NCBI RefSeq assembly: GCF_001277255.1
Contig: NZ_CP012265.1
Coordinates: 87,492-151,491, forward strand
DNA length: 64,000 nt
Source of the DNA: Cronobacter condimenti 1330
GTDB taxonomy: Bacteria; Pseudomonadota; Gammaproteobacteria; Enterobacterales; Enterobacteriaceae
Direction: 5' to 3'
The position numbers and the translations under genes were made by a program. This document shows, in pieces, positions 16,269-25,218 of this stretch; position 1 is the first letter of the stretch, and each line of letters starts with the position of its first letter. The notes below the pieces were generated by a model. The model was not told the origin of the DNA, ran no database searches, and was given only the letters and a program-made list of their open reading frames with translations.

Positions 16269-18434
16269 ATGAAAACTCAAATAACTTTCGCTGCGCTTTT
16301 GCCAGCCTTAGCGTCTCTGGCACCTCTTCATGCGCATGCCGCGCCCACTTCTGAAGATGAAATCATTGTCACCCGCAGCACCACTACCGACACCTCGGAT
16401 TCCGCCGCCGGTGCCGGATTCAAAACTACGGATATTAATGTCGGTCCGCTTGGCACAAAATCCTGGGTTGAAACGCCTTATTCCAGCACTACTGTTACCA
16501 AAGAAATGGTTGAAAATCAGCAGGCGCAAAGCGTGAGCGAAATGCTGAAATACGCTCCCAGTACGCAAATGCAGGCCCGCGGTGGGATGGATGTTGGACG
16601 GCCACAAAGCCGTGGTATGCAGGGAAGCGTGGTGGCCAACAGCCGTCTTGATGGGTTGAACATCGTTTCTACCACCGCGTTTCCGGTGGAAATGCTTCAA
16701 CGCATGGATGTACTTAATAGTTTGACCGGAGCGTTGTACGGCCCGGCAAGTCCGGCCGGGCAGTTTAACTTCGTGGCGAAGCGTCCAACCGAAGAGGCGC
16801 TGCGAAAAGTGACGCTGGGCTATCAAAGCCGCAGTGCATTTACCGGCCATGCCGATCTAGGCGGGCATTTTGACGAGGACAAACGGTTTGGCTATCGCCT
16901 GAATTTGCTCGATCAGGAAGGCGAAGGCAATGTTGATGACAGCACGCTGCGCCGCAAACTGATTTCAGTGGCGCTCGACTGGAATATTCAGCCGGGAACT
17001 CAGTTACAGCTCGACGCCAGCCATTATGAATTTATCCAGAAAGGCTATGTCGGCAGCTTTAGCTATGGCCCGAACGTCAAACTGCCATCTGCGCCGAATC
17101 CGAAGGACAAAAATCTGGCGCTCAGTACAGCGGGTAACGACTTAACTACCGATACCATCAGCACCCACCTGACCCATTACTTTAACGAAGACTGGTCTAT
17201 GAACGCGGGTGTGGGCTGGCAGCAGGCTGACCGCGCGATGCGCAGCGTTTCCAGCAAAATACTTAATAATCAAGACGATATTTCGCGCTCGATGAAGGAC
17301 TCCACCGCTGCCGGGCGTTTCCGCGTGCTGAGCAACACGGCCGGGCTGAACGGCCACGTTGATACCGGCGCTGTCGGCCATGATCTGTCGCTTTCAACCA
17401 CGGGATATGTCTGGTCGCTTTATAGTGCGAAGGGGACGGGGGCCAGTTATAGCTGGGGGACTACGAATATCTATCACCCGGATGCGATAGATGAGCAGGG
17501 CAATGGCAAAATCAGTACCGCTGGGCCACGCTATCGCTCCAGCGTAAACACTCAACAGAGCATTACGCTTGGTGATACGGTGACCTTTACACCGCAATGG
17601 TCGGCGATGTTCTATCTGAGCCAGAGCTGGCTGCAGACTAAAAACTACGACAAGTACGGCAATCAAACCAACCAGGTTGATGAAAATGGTTTAAGCCCGA
17701 ACGTAGCGCTGATGTACAAAATCACCCCTGACACGATGGCCTACGTCAGCTATGCCGATTCGCTGGAACAGGGCGGCACAGCACCGTCGGATGACAGCGT
17801 AAAAAATGCCGGTCAAACGCTCGATCCTTATCGCAGCAAGCAGTATGAAATGGGGCTGAAAGCGGACGTCGGCGGGATGAATCTGGGCGCAGCGCTGTTC
17901 CGCCTGGAGCGTCCGTTTGCCTATCTTGATACGGATAACGTGTATAAAGAACAGGGTAATCAGGTTAACAACGGCCTCGAATTAACCGCTACCGGAAATG
18001 TCTGGCAGCGTCTGAATATTTACAGCGGCGTGACCTTCCTCGATCCGAAACTGAACGATACGGCGAATGCTTCAACCAGTGATAAACAGGTTGTCGGCGT
18101 GCCGAAAGTGCAGGCGAACCTGTTGGCGGAATACAGTCTGCCGTCTATGCCGGAATGGATTTACAGCGCTAACGTTCACTATACCGGCAAACGCGCGGCG
18201 AACGACACGAATACGTCTTACGCCAGCAGCTACACCACATGGGATTTGGGAGCGCGTTACACCACTAAAGTGAGTAACGTCCCAACCACTTTCCGCGTAG
18301 TGGTAAACAACGTGTTTGATAAACGTTACTGGGCTTCTATCTTCCCATCAGGAACCGATGGCGATAACGGTTCCCCGAGTGCGTTCATCGGCAGCGGACG
18401 CGAAGTGCGTGCTTCCGTCACCTTCGATTTCTAA
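16269..18434 (+). CDS. TonB-dependent siderophore/metallophore receptor
   Basis: 721 residues. Signal peptide 1-25 (cleavage after HAHA). A TonB box-like DEIIVTRS follows at about 30, then a plug domain (about 60-165; PYSSTTVTKEMVENQQAQ, SRGMQG, GPASPAGQFNFVAKRP) and a 22-strand barrel ending in a C-terminal Phe (VTFDF). It belongs to the siderophore-receptor subfamily with FhuE/FoxA-like proteins; the ligand cannot be read. Followed after six bases by a periplasmic binding protein, so outer-membrane and periplasmic uptake steps are coupled. The operator-like palindrome sits directly before the start. Confidence 0.9.
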   Translation: MKTQITFAALLPALASLAPLHAHAAPTSEDEIIVTRSTTTDTSDSAAGAGFKTTDINVGPLGTKSWVETPYSSTTVTKEMVENQQAQSVSEMLKYAPSTQMQARGGMDVGRPQSRGMQGSVVANSRLDGLNIVSTTAFPVEMLQRMDVLNSLTGALYGPASPAGQFNFVAKRPTEEALRKVTLGYQSRSAFTGHADLGGHFDEDKRFGYRLNLLDQEGEGNVDDSTLRRKLISVALDWNIQPGTQLQLDASHYEFIQKGYVGSFSYGPNVKLPSAPNPKDKNLALSTAGNDLTTDTISTHLTHYFNEDWSMNAGVGWQQADRAMRSVSSKILNNQDDISRSMKDSTAAGRFRVLSNTAGLNGHVDTGAVGHDLSLSTTGYVWSLYSAKGTGASYSWGTTNIYHPDAIDEQGNGKISTAGPRYRSSVNTQQSITLGDTVTFTPQWSAMFYLSQSWLQTKNYDKYGNQTNQVDENGLSPNVALMYKITPDTMAYVSYADSLEQGGTAPSDDSVKNAGQTLDPYRSKQYEMGLKADVGGMNLGAALFRLERPFAYLDTDNVYKEQGNQVNNGLELTATGNVWQRLNIYSGVTFLDPKLNDTANASTSDKQVVGVPKVQANLLAEYSLPSMPEWIYSANVHYTGKRAANDTNTSYASSYTTWDLGARYTTKVSNVPTTFRVVVNNVFDKRYWASIFPSGTDGDNGSPSAFIGSGREVRASVTFDF

Positions 18435-18440
18435 GGGATA

Positions 18441-19433
18441 ATGATGAAATTCTCCCGTTTATTCCCGCTAATGGCGCTGCTGCTGGCGGCCAGCCTGCAT
18501 GCAGAAAATACGCACAAGAAGGTGCGTATCGCTTCACCGTGGCCGGCGCAAAATACCATTATCGCCATGCTGGGGTATGGCAATAACATCGTCGGAACGT
18601 CGATGATTGCCCAAAAGATCCCTCTGTTTCGCCAGATCCTGCCGCGCATTGAAAATGTCGCAGTGGTAAGCGTAAACAACGGGCATGAAATCAACCCTGA
18701 GCAGATTATCGCGCTGGGGGTCGATATGCTTTTTGTGCCGCAGGACATGGTGGTCCCTCAGCAGGATCTGCTGAAACAGGCAAGCGTGCAGGTGCTGGCG
18801 TTTGAAGCGGATTCACTGCGGGCGTTAACCCAACGCGTACAGCAAACGGCGGTGGTGCTGGGGCCGGATGCGCAGCAGAAAGCGCTCGCCTATCAACGCT
18901 ACTTTGATCGTAATGTGGCCCTGGTCACTGGACGCCTGAAAGAGCTTCCCACTTCCCGACGCGTGACGCTCTATCACAGTATGGGAAATCCGCTGACTAC
19001 CACCGGCAGGCCATCGCTCAACCAGGACTGGATTGACCTGGCCGGAGGTAAAAATATTGCTGAAAACTGGTTTGGCGGTCATCAACAAAACCGTTCGGGT
19101 GAGGTCGCGCTAGAGAAAATTGTGGCGGCTAATCCGTCGGTTATCGTCGCGATGAACAAGCGCGACGCGGATACCATTCTGCGTTCTCCGCAGTGGGCAA
19201 GTGTGGACGCGGTCATTCATCATCGCGTGTACGTTAACCCGAAAGGGATGTTCTGGTGGTGTCGCGAAACCAGCGAAGAGGCGCTGCAATTTTTGTGGCT
19301 GGCGAAAACGCTTTATCCCGAGCGCTTTGCTGATGTGGATATGCGTAAAGAGACGCGTGAGTTTTATCAGCAGTTCTTTGGCCTGACGTTAAGCGATGCG
19401 CAGGTGAGCGATGTGCTCAACCCACCACGCTAA
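18441..19433 (+). CDS. Periplasmic binding protein of a metal-chelate ABC importer
   Basis: 330 residues. Signal peptide 1-21 (LLLAASLHA). The two lobes joined by a long helix are typical of the BtuF/FecB/TroA-like class: IASPWPAQNTIIAMLGYG..IVGTS, INPEQIIALGVDMLFVP, the helix near 125-165, and WIDLAGGKNIAENW. It should deliver the ligand of the TonB receptor to an FecCD-type permease. GGGATA precedes the tandem ATGATG. No permease or ATPase follows; a remnant suggests these were deleted. It may now depend on a permease elsewhere. Confidence 0.88.
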   Translation: MMKFSRLFPLMALLLAASLHAENTHKKVRIASPWPAQNTIIAMLGYGNNIVGTSMIAQKIPLFRQILPRIENVAVVSVNNGHEINPEQIIALGVDMLFVPQDMVVPQQDLLKQASVQVLAFEADSLRALTQRVQQTAVVLGPDAQQKALAYQRYFDRNVALVTGRLKELPTSRRVTLYHSMGNPLTTTGRPSLNQDWIDLAGGKNIAENWFGGHQQNRSGEVALEKIVAANPSVIVAMNKRDADTILRSPQWASVDAVIHHRVYVNPKGMFWWCRETSEEALQFLWLAKTLYPERFADVDMRKETREFYQQFFGLTLSDAQVSDVLNPPR

Positions 19434-19451
19434 CGGAGGGTGAGAAAAACC

Positions 19452-19633
19452 ATGACTGTAATGGAAAGTACGCTGTCAGTCGAAAACCGCTATCTTTAGA
19501 TGTCGTCCGACCCTATACGAACGCTTTGTTTGCAGTGAACCTTCACCCCTACGCATCATTAGGTTATGAAGTTGAACGCACTGAAGAACGAAATGGCGGC
19601 TTAGCAATCCATCTGCTTAAACGCGTGTCCTGA
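19452..19633 (+). pseudogene. Deletion scar: start of one gene fused to the tail of another
   Basis: An ATG at 19452, after a good ribosome site (GGAGGGTGAGAAAAACC), opens 15 codons (MTVMESTLSVENRYL) that end in TAG at 19497. From 19499 another frame reads to a stop at 19631 and ends HPYASLGYEVERTEERNGG, which looks like the C-terminal part of a GNAT acetyltransferase. The first piece has the look of an FecCD permease N-terminus and sits where that gene should be. Inference: a deletion joined the two. Both parts are too short for function. Confidence 0.5.
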
Positions 19634-19784
19634 CAGTAGCCGCTATCGTAGGCGGTCATACGAATCATGTATCTGGAACCGCAGCCTACTAACCACGATG
19701 CACAGCCCAGATGTAATGTTCAATCCGGGTGGTTCTGCGGATTACCAGCAAATACGGTGCATCGCCCGGACGTGAACGAAGAAC

Positions 19785-19808
19785 GTCCGCTTTGTGCCAG
19801 AAGCGGAC
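19785..19808. repeat. GTCCGC hairpin repeat, left copy
   Basis: GTCCGCTTTGTGCCAGAAGCGGAC folds as a hairpin (GTCCGCTT / AAGCGGAC). Nearly the same unit occurs at 21579-21606, so the arginase-tetR pair is bracketed. Such units are common intergenic elements in enterics. Confidence 0.75.
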
Positions 19809-19899
19809 ACAGATTGAACCTGGCTGCAAAAATGATTTTTTCCTTTTGTTTTAACTTAACGTGCTGTGCTGTTTGCAATGAAGCGATAATAACGTAAAA
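19809..19899. other. AT-rich promoter region of the arginase-tetR pair
   Basis: AT-rich stretch with no coding potential between the repeat and the palindromic operator; presumably holds the -35 region. Confidence 0.35.
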
Positions 19900-19919
19900 A
19901 TGAATGAACGTTCATTCAT
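19900..19919. promoter_or_regulatory. Perfect 20-base palindrome, candidate TetR operator
   Basis: ATGAATGAACGTTCATTCAT is perfectly self-complementary, 56 bases before the arginase-family start. Size and symmetry are those of TetR-family operators, and a TetR gene follows in the same operon (20920-21498). Confidence 0.75.
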
Positions 19920-19975
19920 GACTGATCTGTGATTCTTTCAAATCAGTCTGTTGTCAAAACAAGCAAAGGCAAATT

Positions 19976-20839
19976 ATGACCAGTAAAACGCTCAGACTTT
20001 TATTTCCCCAATGGCAAGGCGGCAATAACCCACCCTATCACCTTGGGTCGCTTCTTCTCTCGTATCTTTCCCCCGAATCGGATGGCCCTCTTGAGTCTGT
20101 TCCGGTCGATGAGCCCACAACGGAGTCACTGGCGGAAGTAGATGGCATTACCGCAAAACCTCAAATTATCAGGCAGCTCAACGATGCAGCTACTTTGATT
20201 GAGAAACATAATCCCGATTCAATTGTCGTTTTTGGTGGCGATTGCCTGGTATCACTGGCTCCTTTTTCACATCTGCTCAATAAATACGGTGATAAATTGG
20301 GGGTGCTATGGATTGACTCTCACCCTGACGTACAGACTGCTAAACAGTATCCAAACGCTCATGCCCATGTTCTTGGAACACTAATTGGAACGGGTGATAA
20401 AGATTTAGTTGCTCACGTAACCACCAGGCTTAATCCCTCAAAAATAATGATTGCAGGCATCCACGATCCACTGGCTTATGAAGCTGAATACCTTGCTCGT
20501 CATGACATTGCGACTATCGGCCCTGAACAAGTCAAAAATGGTGGGAAAGAAGTTTTGGAGTGGATTCACAGGGAAAGCATTGAGTATCTGGCGATACACT
20601 TGGATCTGGACGTTCTCGATCCGTCACTGTTCCGTTCGGTTCTTTTCGCCAAGCCCGGCAGAGGAGAACATGACTTTGGTGACGTCGCAGAAGGTAAACT
20701 ATCCATTGACGATGTTCTAAATCTGATAGCTCAGGCAAACTCAAAAGCGGAACCTGTCGGCCTTACACTTGCAGAGCATTTACCCTGGGATATGCTGAAT
20801 CTGAAGAATATGCTCAGTGCGTTACCGCTTATGAAGTAA
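19976..20839 (+). CDS. Arginase/ureohydrolase-family protein with Cys in the first metal motif
   Basis: 287 residues. Arginase-fold motifs in order: GGDC (87-90), DSHPD (114-118) and HLDLDVLDP (208-216). The last two match the Mn-binding DxHxD and DxDxxDP boxes; the first has Cys instead of the usual His (GGDH), as in a branch of uncharacterised ureohydrolases. The likely reaction is hydrolysis of a guanidino or formimino compound in the cytoplasm; substrate unknown. AT-rich compared with its neighbours and bracketed by repeats, so possibly acquired. A TetR gene follows and a TetR-type palindrome precedes, suggesting induction by a small ligand. Confidence 0.85.
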   Translation: MTSKTLRLLFPQWQGGNNPPYHLGSLLLSYLSPESDGPLESVPVDEPTTESLAEVDGITAKPQIIRQLNDAATLIEKHNPDSIVVFGGDCLVSLAPFSHLLNKYGDKLGVLWIDSHPDVQTAKQYPNAHAHVLGTLIGTGDKDLVAHVTTRLNPSKIMIAGIHDPLAYEAEYLARHDIATIGPEQVKNGGKEVLEWIHRESIEYLAIHLDLDVLDPSLFRSVLFAKPGRGEHDFGDVAEGKLSIDDVLNLIAQANSKAEPVGLTLAEHLPWDMLNLKNMLSALPLMK

Positions 20840-20919
20840 TATCTGATTCTGGGGTCAGAGTTCAATGCTGGCTCCAGAAAAAAACGCGTTTACGCCGGTG
20901 CCGTGGATTAAAAATAGTA

Positions 20920-21498
20920 GTGAACATGTTAAAGAAAACCGAAACCTACCATAAGCTGATTACCGCTGCCGCAGCCTGCTTTGCAGAGAAAGGCTTTAAT
21001 GCGACAAGCGTACGTGAGATTTCTACTCGGGCAGGAATCAGCCAGGGAGCGATGTACACGTACTTCAAAAGCAAAGATGACCTTATCAAGGCAATCGTTC
21101 TTGAAGAGCAAAATTCTGCGTTGACCGCTCATAGTGCTCCGTCTGACGGCACTTATTACGAGCGCCTTTGCGCGCAGGTTACTTTGTGCGTAAGCGATGT
21201 AGGTTATCCGGTTACCCATCAACTATGGGTTGAAATCATGGCGGAGTCTGCGCGGAACCCTGAATTGCAGAAAACGTACATTTCCAGTGATACCATCATG
21301 CGGCAAAGTATTGCGGGAATCATCGCGGACGGTATTGCGGCGGGAGAGTTTCGCAGGGATATTAACCTTGAGGAAGTCACGATAATTCTTTTTGCCTTTA
21401 TTGACGGTTTAATCGCGCGCAAGGCTATTAACGCATCCTTCTCTTTCAGTCGCGATTTGCCTATGTTTTTAGAGCTAATGTCAAAATTATTGAAATAA
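20920..21498 (+). CDS. TetR-family transcriptional regulator
   Basis: 192 residues from a GTG, or 190 from the ATG at 20926; neither has a strong ribosome site. HTH at about residues 10-55 (AAAACFAEKGFNATSVREIS, GISQGAMYTYFKSKDDL). The C-terminal part is an all-helical ligand domain of AcrR/YfiR type. It is 80 bases after the arginase-family gene, same strand, and probably controls it through the palindrome at 19900-19919. Inducer unknown. Confidence 0.9.
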   Translation: MNMLKKTETYHKLITAAAACFAEKGFNATSVREISTRAGISQGAMYTYFKSKDDLIKAIVLEEQNSALTAHSAPSDGTYYERLCAQVTLCVSDVGYPVTHQLWVEIMAESARNPELQKTYISSDTIMRQSIAGIIADGIAAGEFRRDINLEEVTIILFAFIDGLIARKAINASFSFSRDLPMFLELMSKLLK

Positions 21499-21540
21499 TG
21501 CTACACCGGTTCAGTCAAAACGATATCGCTCGAAGCGCAA

Positions 21541-21606
21541 ATGTCCGCTTTTCGCTCATAGCGGACCTTGCAGCACGTATGTCCGCTTTGTGCCACAAGC
21601 GGACAT
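21541..21606. repeat. Two GTCCGC hairpin repeats, right side
   Basis: Unit 1, 21541-21568 (ATGTCCGCTT...GCGGACCT), is a diverged copy; unit 2, 21579-21606, begins ATGTCCGCTTTGTGCCACAA and closes with GCGGACAT, differing in only one base of the 24-base core from the copy at 19785. They lie just after tetR. Confidence 0.75.
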
Positions 21607-21824
21607 TGCTAACTCCATGTCAAGCTGATCCGGGGGTAGCAGCTCAAGTGAGTGATATCTTCTGAGATTATCGGCGCGTCGAACTCCAATACTGCCCGGT
21701 AAACGTGAAGAATATCAGAGAGCGAGACTACAGAAATAATTGATACGGGCAGGGGGTTGTCCTGTCGTTCTACTCGAGGAGTGAATGGCCTCCCTGCCAT
21801 AGCGGTCCTGAGTGCAGCACCACT
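21607..21824. other. Intergenic region after the tetR gene
   Basis: About 220 bases between convergent genes. No gene, hairpin with T-run or operator recognised. Confidence 0.4.
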
Positions 21825-23633
21825 CTACTCAATCATTGGACTATGGATCATTAAGAACTCCCAGGTATTATTCGGCATCAGCGGGAACCCCTGGCTGAAT
21901 GCATTCTCTGAAACCTGATGCGCATAATGGATTTCTGGGACAGGTTTATCTTTAACGGACGCGGGACCAAACGAGGTCAGTTCAGAAATGAGCACGTTAC
22001 CGCTATTCAGCATGCTGCCTGCATCGTTCATAAGCACCTGAGGCGAGCCGCTAATTTCAACAGCTTTCATCACCGCACGACCAGTTTCAGGCGCGTACCA
22101 TATTTTCTCAGCGGTATATCCCGACACGTCGCATGCTTTTGTATCACAGGTCATTTCCGACGCCAGCGTGCCAGTATGATGTGGACTGGATTTAGTCCAG
22201 TGGATATTACGGGTAATCAGCAGCGTATCAAAGGTCCCACCAGCAACCGTGATTTTCTCAATACCTGCAATTTTTGATAACGACGTCGCTTTATAGGTAT
22301 ATCCCCACTTCTGCCCCTTATCCCATGGCACGGTTACCCGGGTCTGGTAGCTGTTCTTCCACTCCTTACCCGGCGTCAACGGAAATGAGAGAATGTGTCG
22401 ATCCTGCTGTGGCTGATTCGGCATGATCCAGGTGTAGGTATCGAGATTTTCTTTTATTTCACCATGGTCTGTCCGCCAGGTTGCCGTCTTATCATCCGAT
22501 GTGATTAATTTCAGTGCGCTGCTGTGTTTGCCATCTGAACTATATTCCCATACGGTGCCAAGTTTCGGCAGAACCCGTGAATCGATATTAAAAGGGATCT
22601 TAACGTGCGGCATTCCCTTGTCATCATACGTAATGTAATCAAGTCCTACGCTATAACTAGCGGTTTTCTGCTTGTCCGAAGCGTGCTTCTCGAAAAAAAT
22701 AACATTCGCAATGTCGTCAAATGCGAAACTGTCTCCAGTTTCCTTACCCGCCTTAAATTGAGAGTAACGAACGACCTTGCCATCTTTTACCGTTTTTTCT
22801 TCCCCTTCTTTTACCCCATTTTTATAGGTGGAATAGGTAGTTTGTCCCTCATGGCTACTGATTTGCTCCCCCTCTCTCTGTAAGCGGTCATTGGTAATAT
22901 ATTGTACTAAACCAGTTAGTTGCCCATCACTGTTAAAAGTTTCAGTTTTGCTACGGGCCATGTCAGTCATCAGAGTTTTTCGTTCTACAATTTTGCCATC
23001 TGCGCCATAGGTGATCGTTATCGAGGGATCATTGCCATATTTCTCAATGCGTTTTATTAATTTCCCATTTTCATCGAAATAATCGTCCATCTCTTTTTCG
23101 ATGTTTTTTATGGTTTTGGTGTGATTTTTTTGTTTAAGCTTGCCATCATCATAATAATATTTTGATTCTTTATATTTCTCACCATCATAATTAAGACCCT
23201 CGTAACTAAGCTGGCCATTTTTATAATACGTTCTCTCAATGATGGACCATCCGCCGTCGAGATATCGTTTTACTTCTTTGGGAGAGCCATCCTCATTATT
23301 GGTCGTTTCTAAACCAATGGAGGTTCCCTCTTTATCCCACTCACCTTCTTTTTTTATTTTTCCATCAGGATAATAGAAGCGGTATTTTCCAGTCATATTT
23401 TCGCTTGCGAGCAAATCTTCATGGTTAATATCTTGTAAGGTGGCCTGAAGATAGGGCTTACCATCAGGGTAGCGCAGTGTGAATTTATCTCCGGGTTTTG
23501 CTGGCCAGTCCAGTAACCAGGCAGTCTTTTGCCCTTCTATAGCAAGTTGCCATTCACTGGTTACATTGCGTGTTTCCGCCCAGGCTGAATGCGCCAGAGT
23601 AATGACAGACAGTAAATATATCGCTCGTTTCAT
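21825..23633 (-). CDS. Secreted protein with YwqK/MORN-like repeats
   Basis: 602 residues. Signal peptide 1-19 (SVITLAHSAWA). From about residue 85 to 310 there are repeated units of the form Y-x-DGK/NG-K-x-x-EG (FYYPDGKIKKEGEW, YYKNGQLSYEGLNYDG, YYYDDGKLKQK, TYKNGVKEGEEKTVKDGKV), the YwqK/MORN-type toxin-antitoxin-like repeat. The C-terminal half (about 345-600) is a beta-rich periplasmic domain with two Cys (DTKACD region). Strongly AT-rich with many Lys codons, unlike the flanks, hence likely acquired. Function unknown; such repeats bind lipids or proteins in some families. Confidence 0.75.
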   Translation of the reverse strand: MKRAIYLLSVITLAHSAWAETRNVTSEWQLAIEGQKTAWLLDWPAKPGDKFTLRYPDGKPYLQATLQDINHEDLLASENMTGKYRFYYPDGKIKKEGEWDKEGTSIGLETTNNEDGSPKEVKRYLDGGWSIIERTYYKNGQLSYEGLNYDGEKYKESKYYYDDGKLKQKNHTKTIKNIEKEMDDYFDENGKLIKRIEKYGNDPSITITYGADGKIVERKTLMTDMARSKTETFNSDGQLTGLVQYITNDRLQREGEQISSHEGQTTYSTYKNGVKEGEEKTVKDGKVVRYSQFKAGKETGDSFAFDDIANVIFFEKHASDKQKTASYSVGLDYITYDDKGMPHVKIPFNIDSRVLPKLGTVWEYSSDGKHSSALKLITSDDKTATWRTDHGEIKENLDTYTWIMPNQPQQDRHILSFPLTPGKEWKNSYQTRVTVPWDKGQKWGYTYKATSLSKIAGIEKITVAGGTFDTLLITRNIHWTKSSPHHTGTLASEMTCDTKACDVSGYTAEKIWYAPETGRAVMKAVEISGSPQVLMNDAGSMLNSGNVLISELTSFGPASVKDKPVPEIHYAHQVSENAFSQGFPLMPNNTWEFLMIHSPMIE

Positions 23634-23980
23634 TCCTGCTCCTGAAATTCATATTTAACACCTGAAGCGAGTGTCATACGTCGTTGCATTTTTTCTATTA
23701 TCACCGTTAGGTTGAGGTAGGGACAACTACCTGAATTTTCATTGACGGCTTTGATTTTTTTGGACTGACCCGGGTGTGGTAGACGATCCTGTCCATGCAT
23801 TGCGCATAGGATAACGTACGTGCGCACCATGATTTACACTTAAACTTAGTGTTCGCTCTTACAATGAATTTTTTTATCTTTTATTGATAGACCAGGCATA
23901 TATCGAGTGGATTATCAAAATTTGCTACCGAGATATTATATTCATTGTAATTGATATACTCAGCCATCATGGGGTAAAGG
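23634..23980. other. AT-rich intergenic region
   Basis: About 350 bases upstream of the YwqK-like gene. A short minus-strand frame exists (23630-23830) but has no support. It should hold the promoter of the secreted-protein gene. Nothing else seen. Confidence 0.35.
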
Positions 23981-24373
23981 TCAGCTATTCGCTCTCAGCA
24001 TAGCTTCCGTTCGCATTTTGCTTTGGACTCCCTCCTGCCGTCTCTCCTTCACCCTTACATGTGCTGACGCAGCCCAGATCCGACATTGCCTTGTTTCGGG
24101 TCCGCGCAGAAAAAAGTAAATGAAGAGGTGGAAGTGCTGCGGTTGGCGATCCAGCTCGGGATTGGCAACATCACGGATAATGATATTCTTTCCACTATGA
24201 CCGTTTGCCGCCCCCCCTTCAGACGCCTCCAGCGCGTCCTTCTGCTCCCGGATGCTCGCGTAAGTGTCGAGCATCTGCTGCCCCTGCCACCACAGAATAC
24301 CCGCGCCCACGGCATTCAGCAGCACGGAAACCAGCACGATGGTCAGCCACTTCTGGCTGACCATGCGCACCAT
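23981..24373 (-). pseudogene. Small membrane protein gene, probably frameshifted
   Basis: The first 50 residues are convincing: MVSQKWLTIVLVSVLLNAV gives one membrane helix, then a coiled segment (GQQMLDTYASIREQKDALE). After a run of seven G near 24214-24220 the listed frame loses protein-like composition, while the -1 frame continues to a stop at 24055 (ending GNVGSGLRQHM). A one-base change in the G7 tract probably split the gene. Just upstream (about 24399-24450) another frame ends AIIARGAILDHDRKLS, the tail of a lost gene. Family not recognised; part of a decayed group beside dsbG. Confidence 0.4.
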
Positions 24374-24459
24374 GCCTTTCGTGTGCTGGCTCGTGGCTTA
24401 AGACAGCTTCCGGTCGTGGTCGAGGATAGCGCCCCGGGCGATGATTGCGTCAGCTCAGG

Positions 24460-25218
24460 TTATTTACACGCCACGAGATCGGCCATCTGTTCAGCATTTG
24501 GTAGCCCGACTATCTGCTGAAGCGCTTTATCTTTATTCAGATAATAAATGGCCGGTGTGCCGTTCGCGCCCAGTTGCTCCATCAAATACTGATTGTACTG
24601 GATCTGCCTGAACGCGGCGGGCGCGGTTTTTTCCGGCTGCGCCGGTTTATTTTTGCCATTCGAGCTTTGCATGACCTGCCAGGTGGCGAGAGGCGCCTTA
24701 GAGGCGAGCACTGCGGCGGCGTAACGTCCGCTCTCCGGGCGGAGCACGCCGACTAACAGTGTTTTCAGGCTGATGCTGTTGTCCTTCAGATAGGGCTGCG
24801 CCTGTTGCCAGAATTTATGGCAGTAGGGGCAGAACGGATCGGCAAACACCACCACTTTACAGGCGGCCTTGTCGCTGCCTTCCTGAATGCCCGCCGCCTT
24901 GTCCAGGGTTTTCCACATCTCGCGACCCGCCGGGATATAAATCTCCTCATGGATGATTTTCTCGCTGAGGTTATTGCCCTGGGCATCATACATATAGCCA
25001 GAAATGACATGTTGTTTGTCGGGCGTCAGGTAGAGCGTCACGCCCGTATCCTGATATTTACCAAGCCAGCCCTGAACGCCGCCTGGCGCGGTAAAAGGCT
25101 TAATGATCTCTATTCCTTGTTTTTCCATCTGTTTAACCGGCTCCGGCAAGTTATCGGTCTGCGCTTGTGCGTTGACGCTTGCGAGAAGGGCGCAGGCCAT
25201 CAGCATTTTTTTCATCAT
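24460..25218 (-). CDS. dsbG: Periplasmic disulfide isomerase/chaperone DsbG
   Basis: 252 residues. Signal peptide 1-20 (MACALLASVNAQA). N-terminal dimerisation domain (about 22-95) with PAGREMW hinge, then a thioredoxin fold with the active site CPYC in FADPFCPYCHKFW, and cis-Pro in NGTPAIYYL. Length and sequence follow E. coli DsbG (248). It reduces sulfenylated or mis-paired cysteines in the periplasm and is kept reduced by DsbD. AAAGGA lies just before the ATGATG. It overlaps by a few bases a small upstream gene that appears frameshifted. Confidence 0.92.
   Translation of the reverse strand: MMKKMLMACALLASVNAQAQTDNLPEPVKQMEKQGIEIIKPFTAPGGVQGWLGKYQDTGVTLYLTPDKQHVISGYMYDAQGNNLSEKIIHEEIYIPAGREMWKTLDKAAGIQEGSDKAACKVVVFADPFCPYCHKFWQQAQPYLKDNSISLKTLLVGVLRPESGRYAAAVLASKAPLATWQVMQSSNGKNKPAQPEKTAPAAFRQIQYNQYLMEQLGANGTPAIYYLNKDKALQQIVGLPNAEQMADLVACK

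Noticed and set aside
24086..24520. 144-codon plus-strand ORF across the decayed gene region beside dsbG
   Set aside because: No ribosome site; it overlaps the better-supported membrane helix encoded on the minus strand and runs into dsbG.
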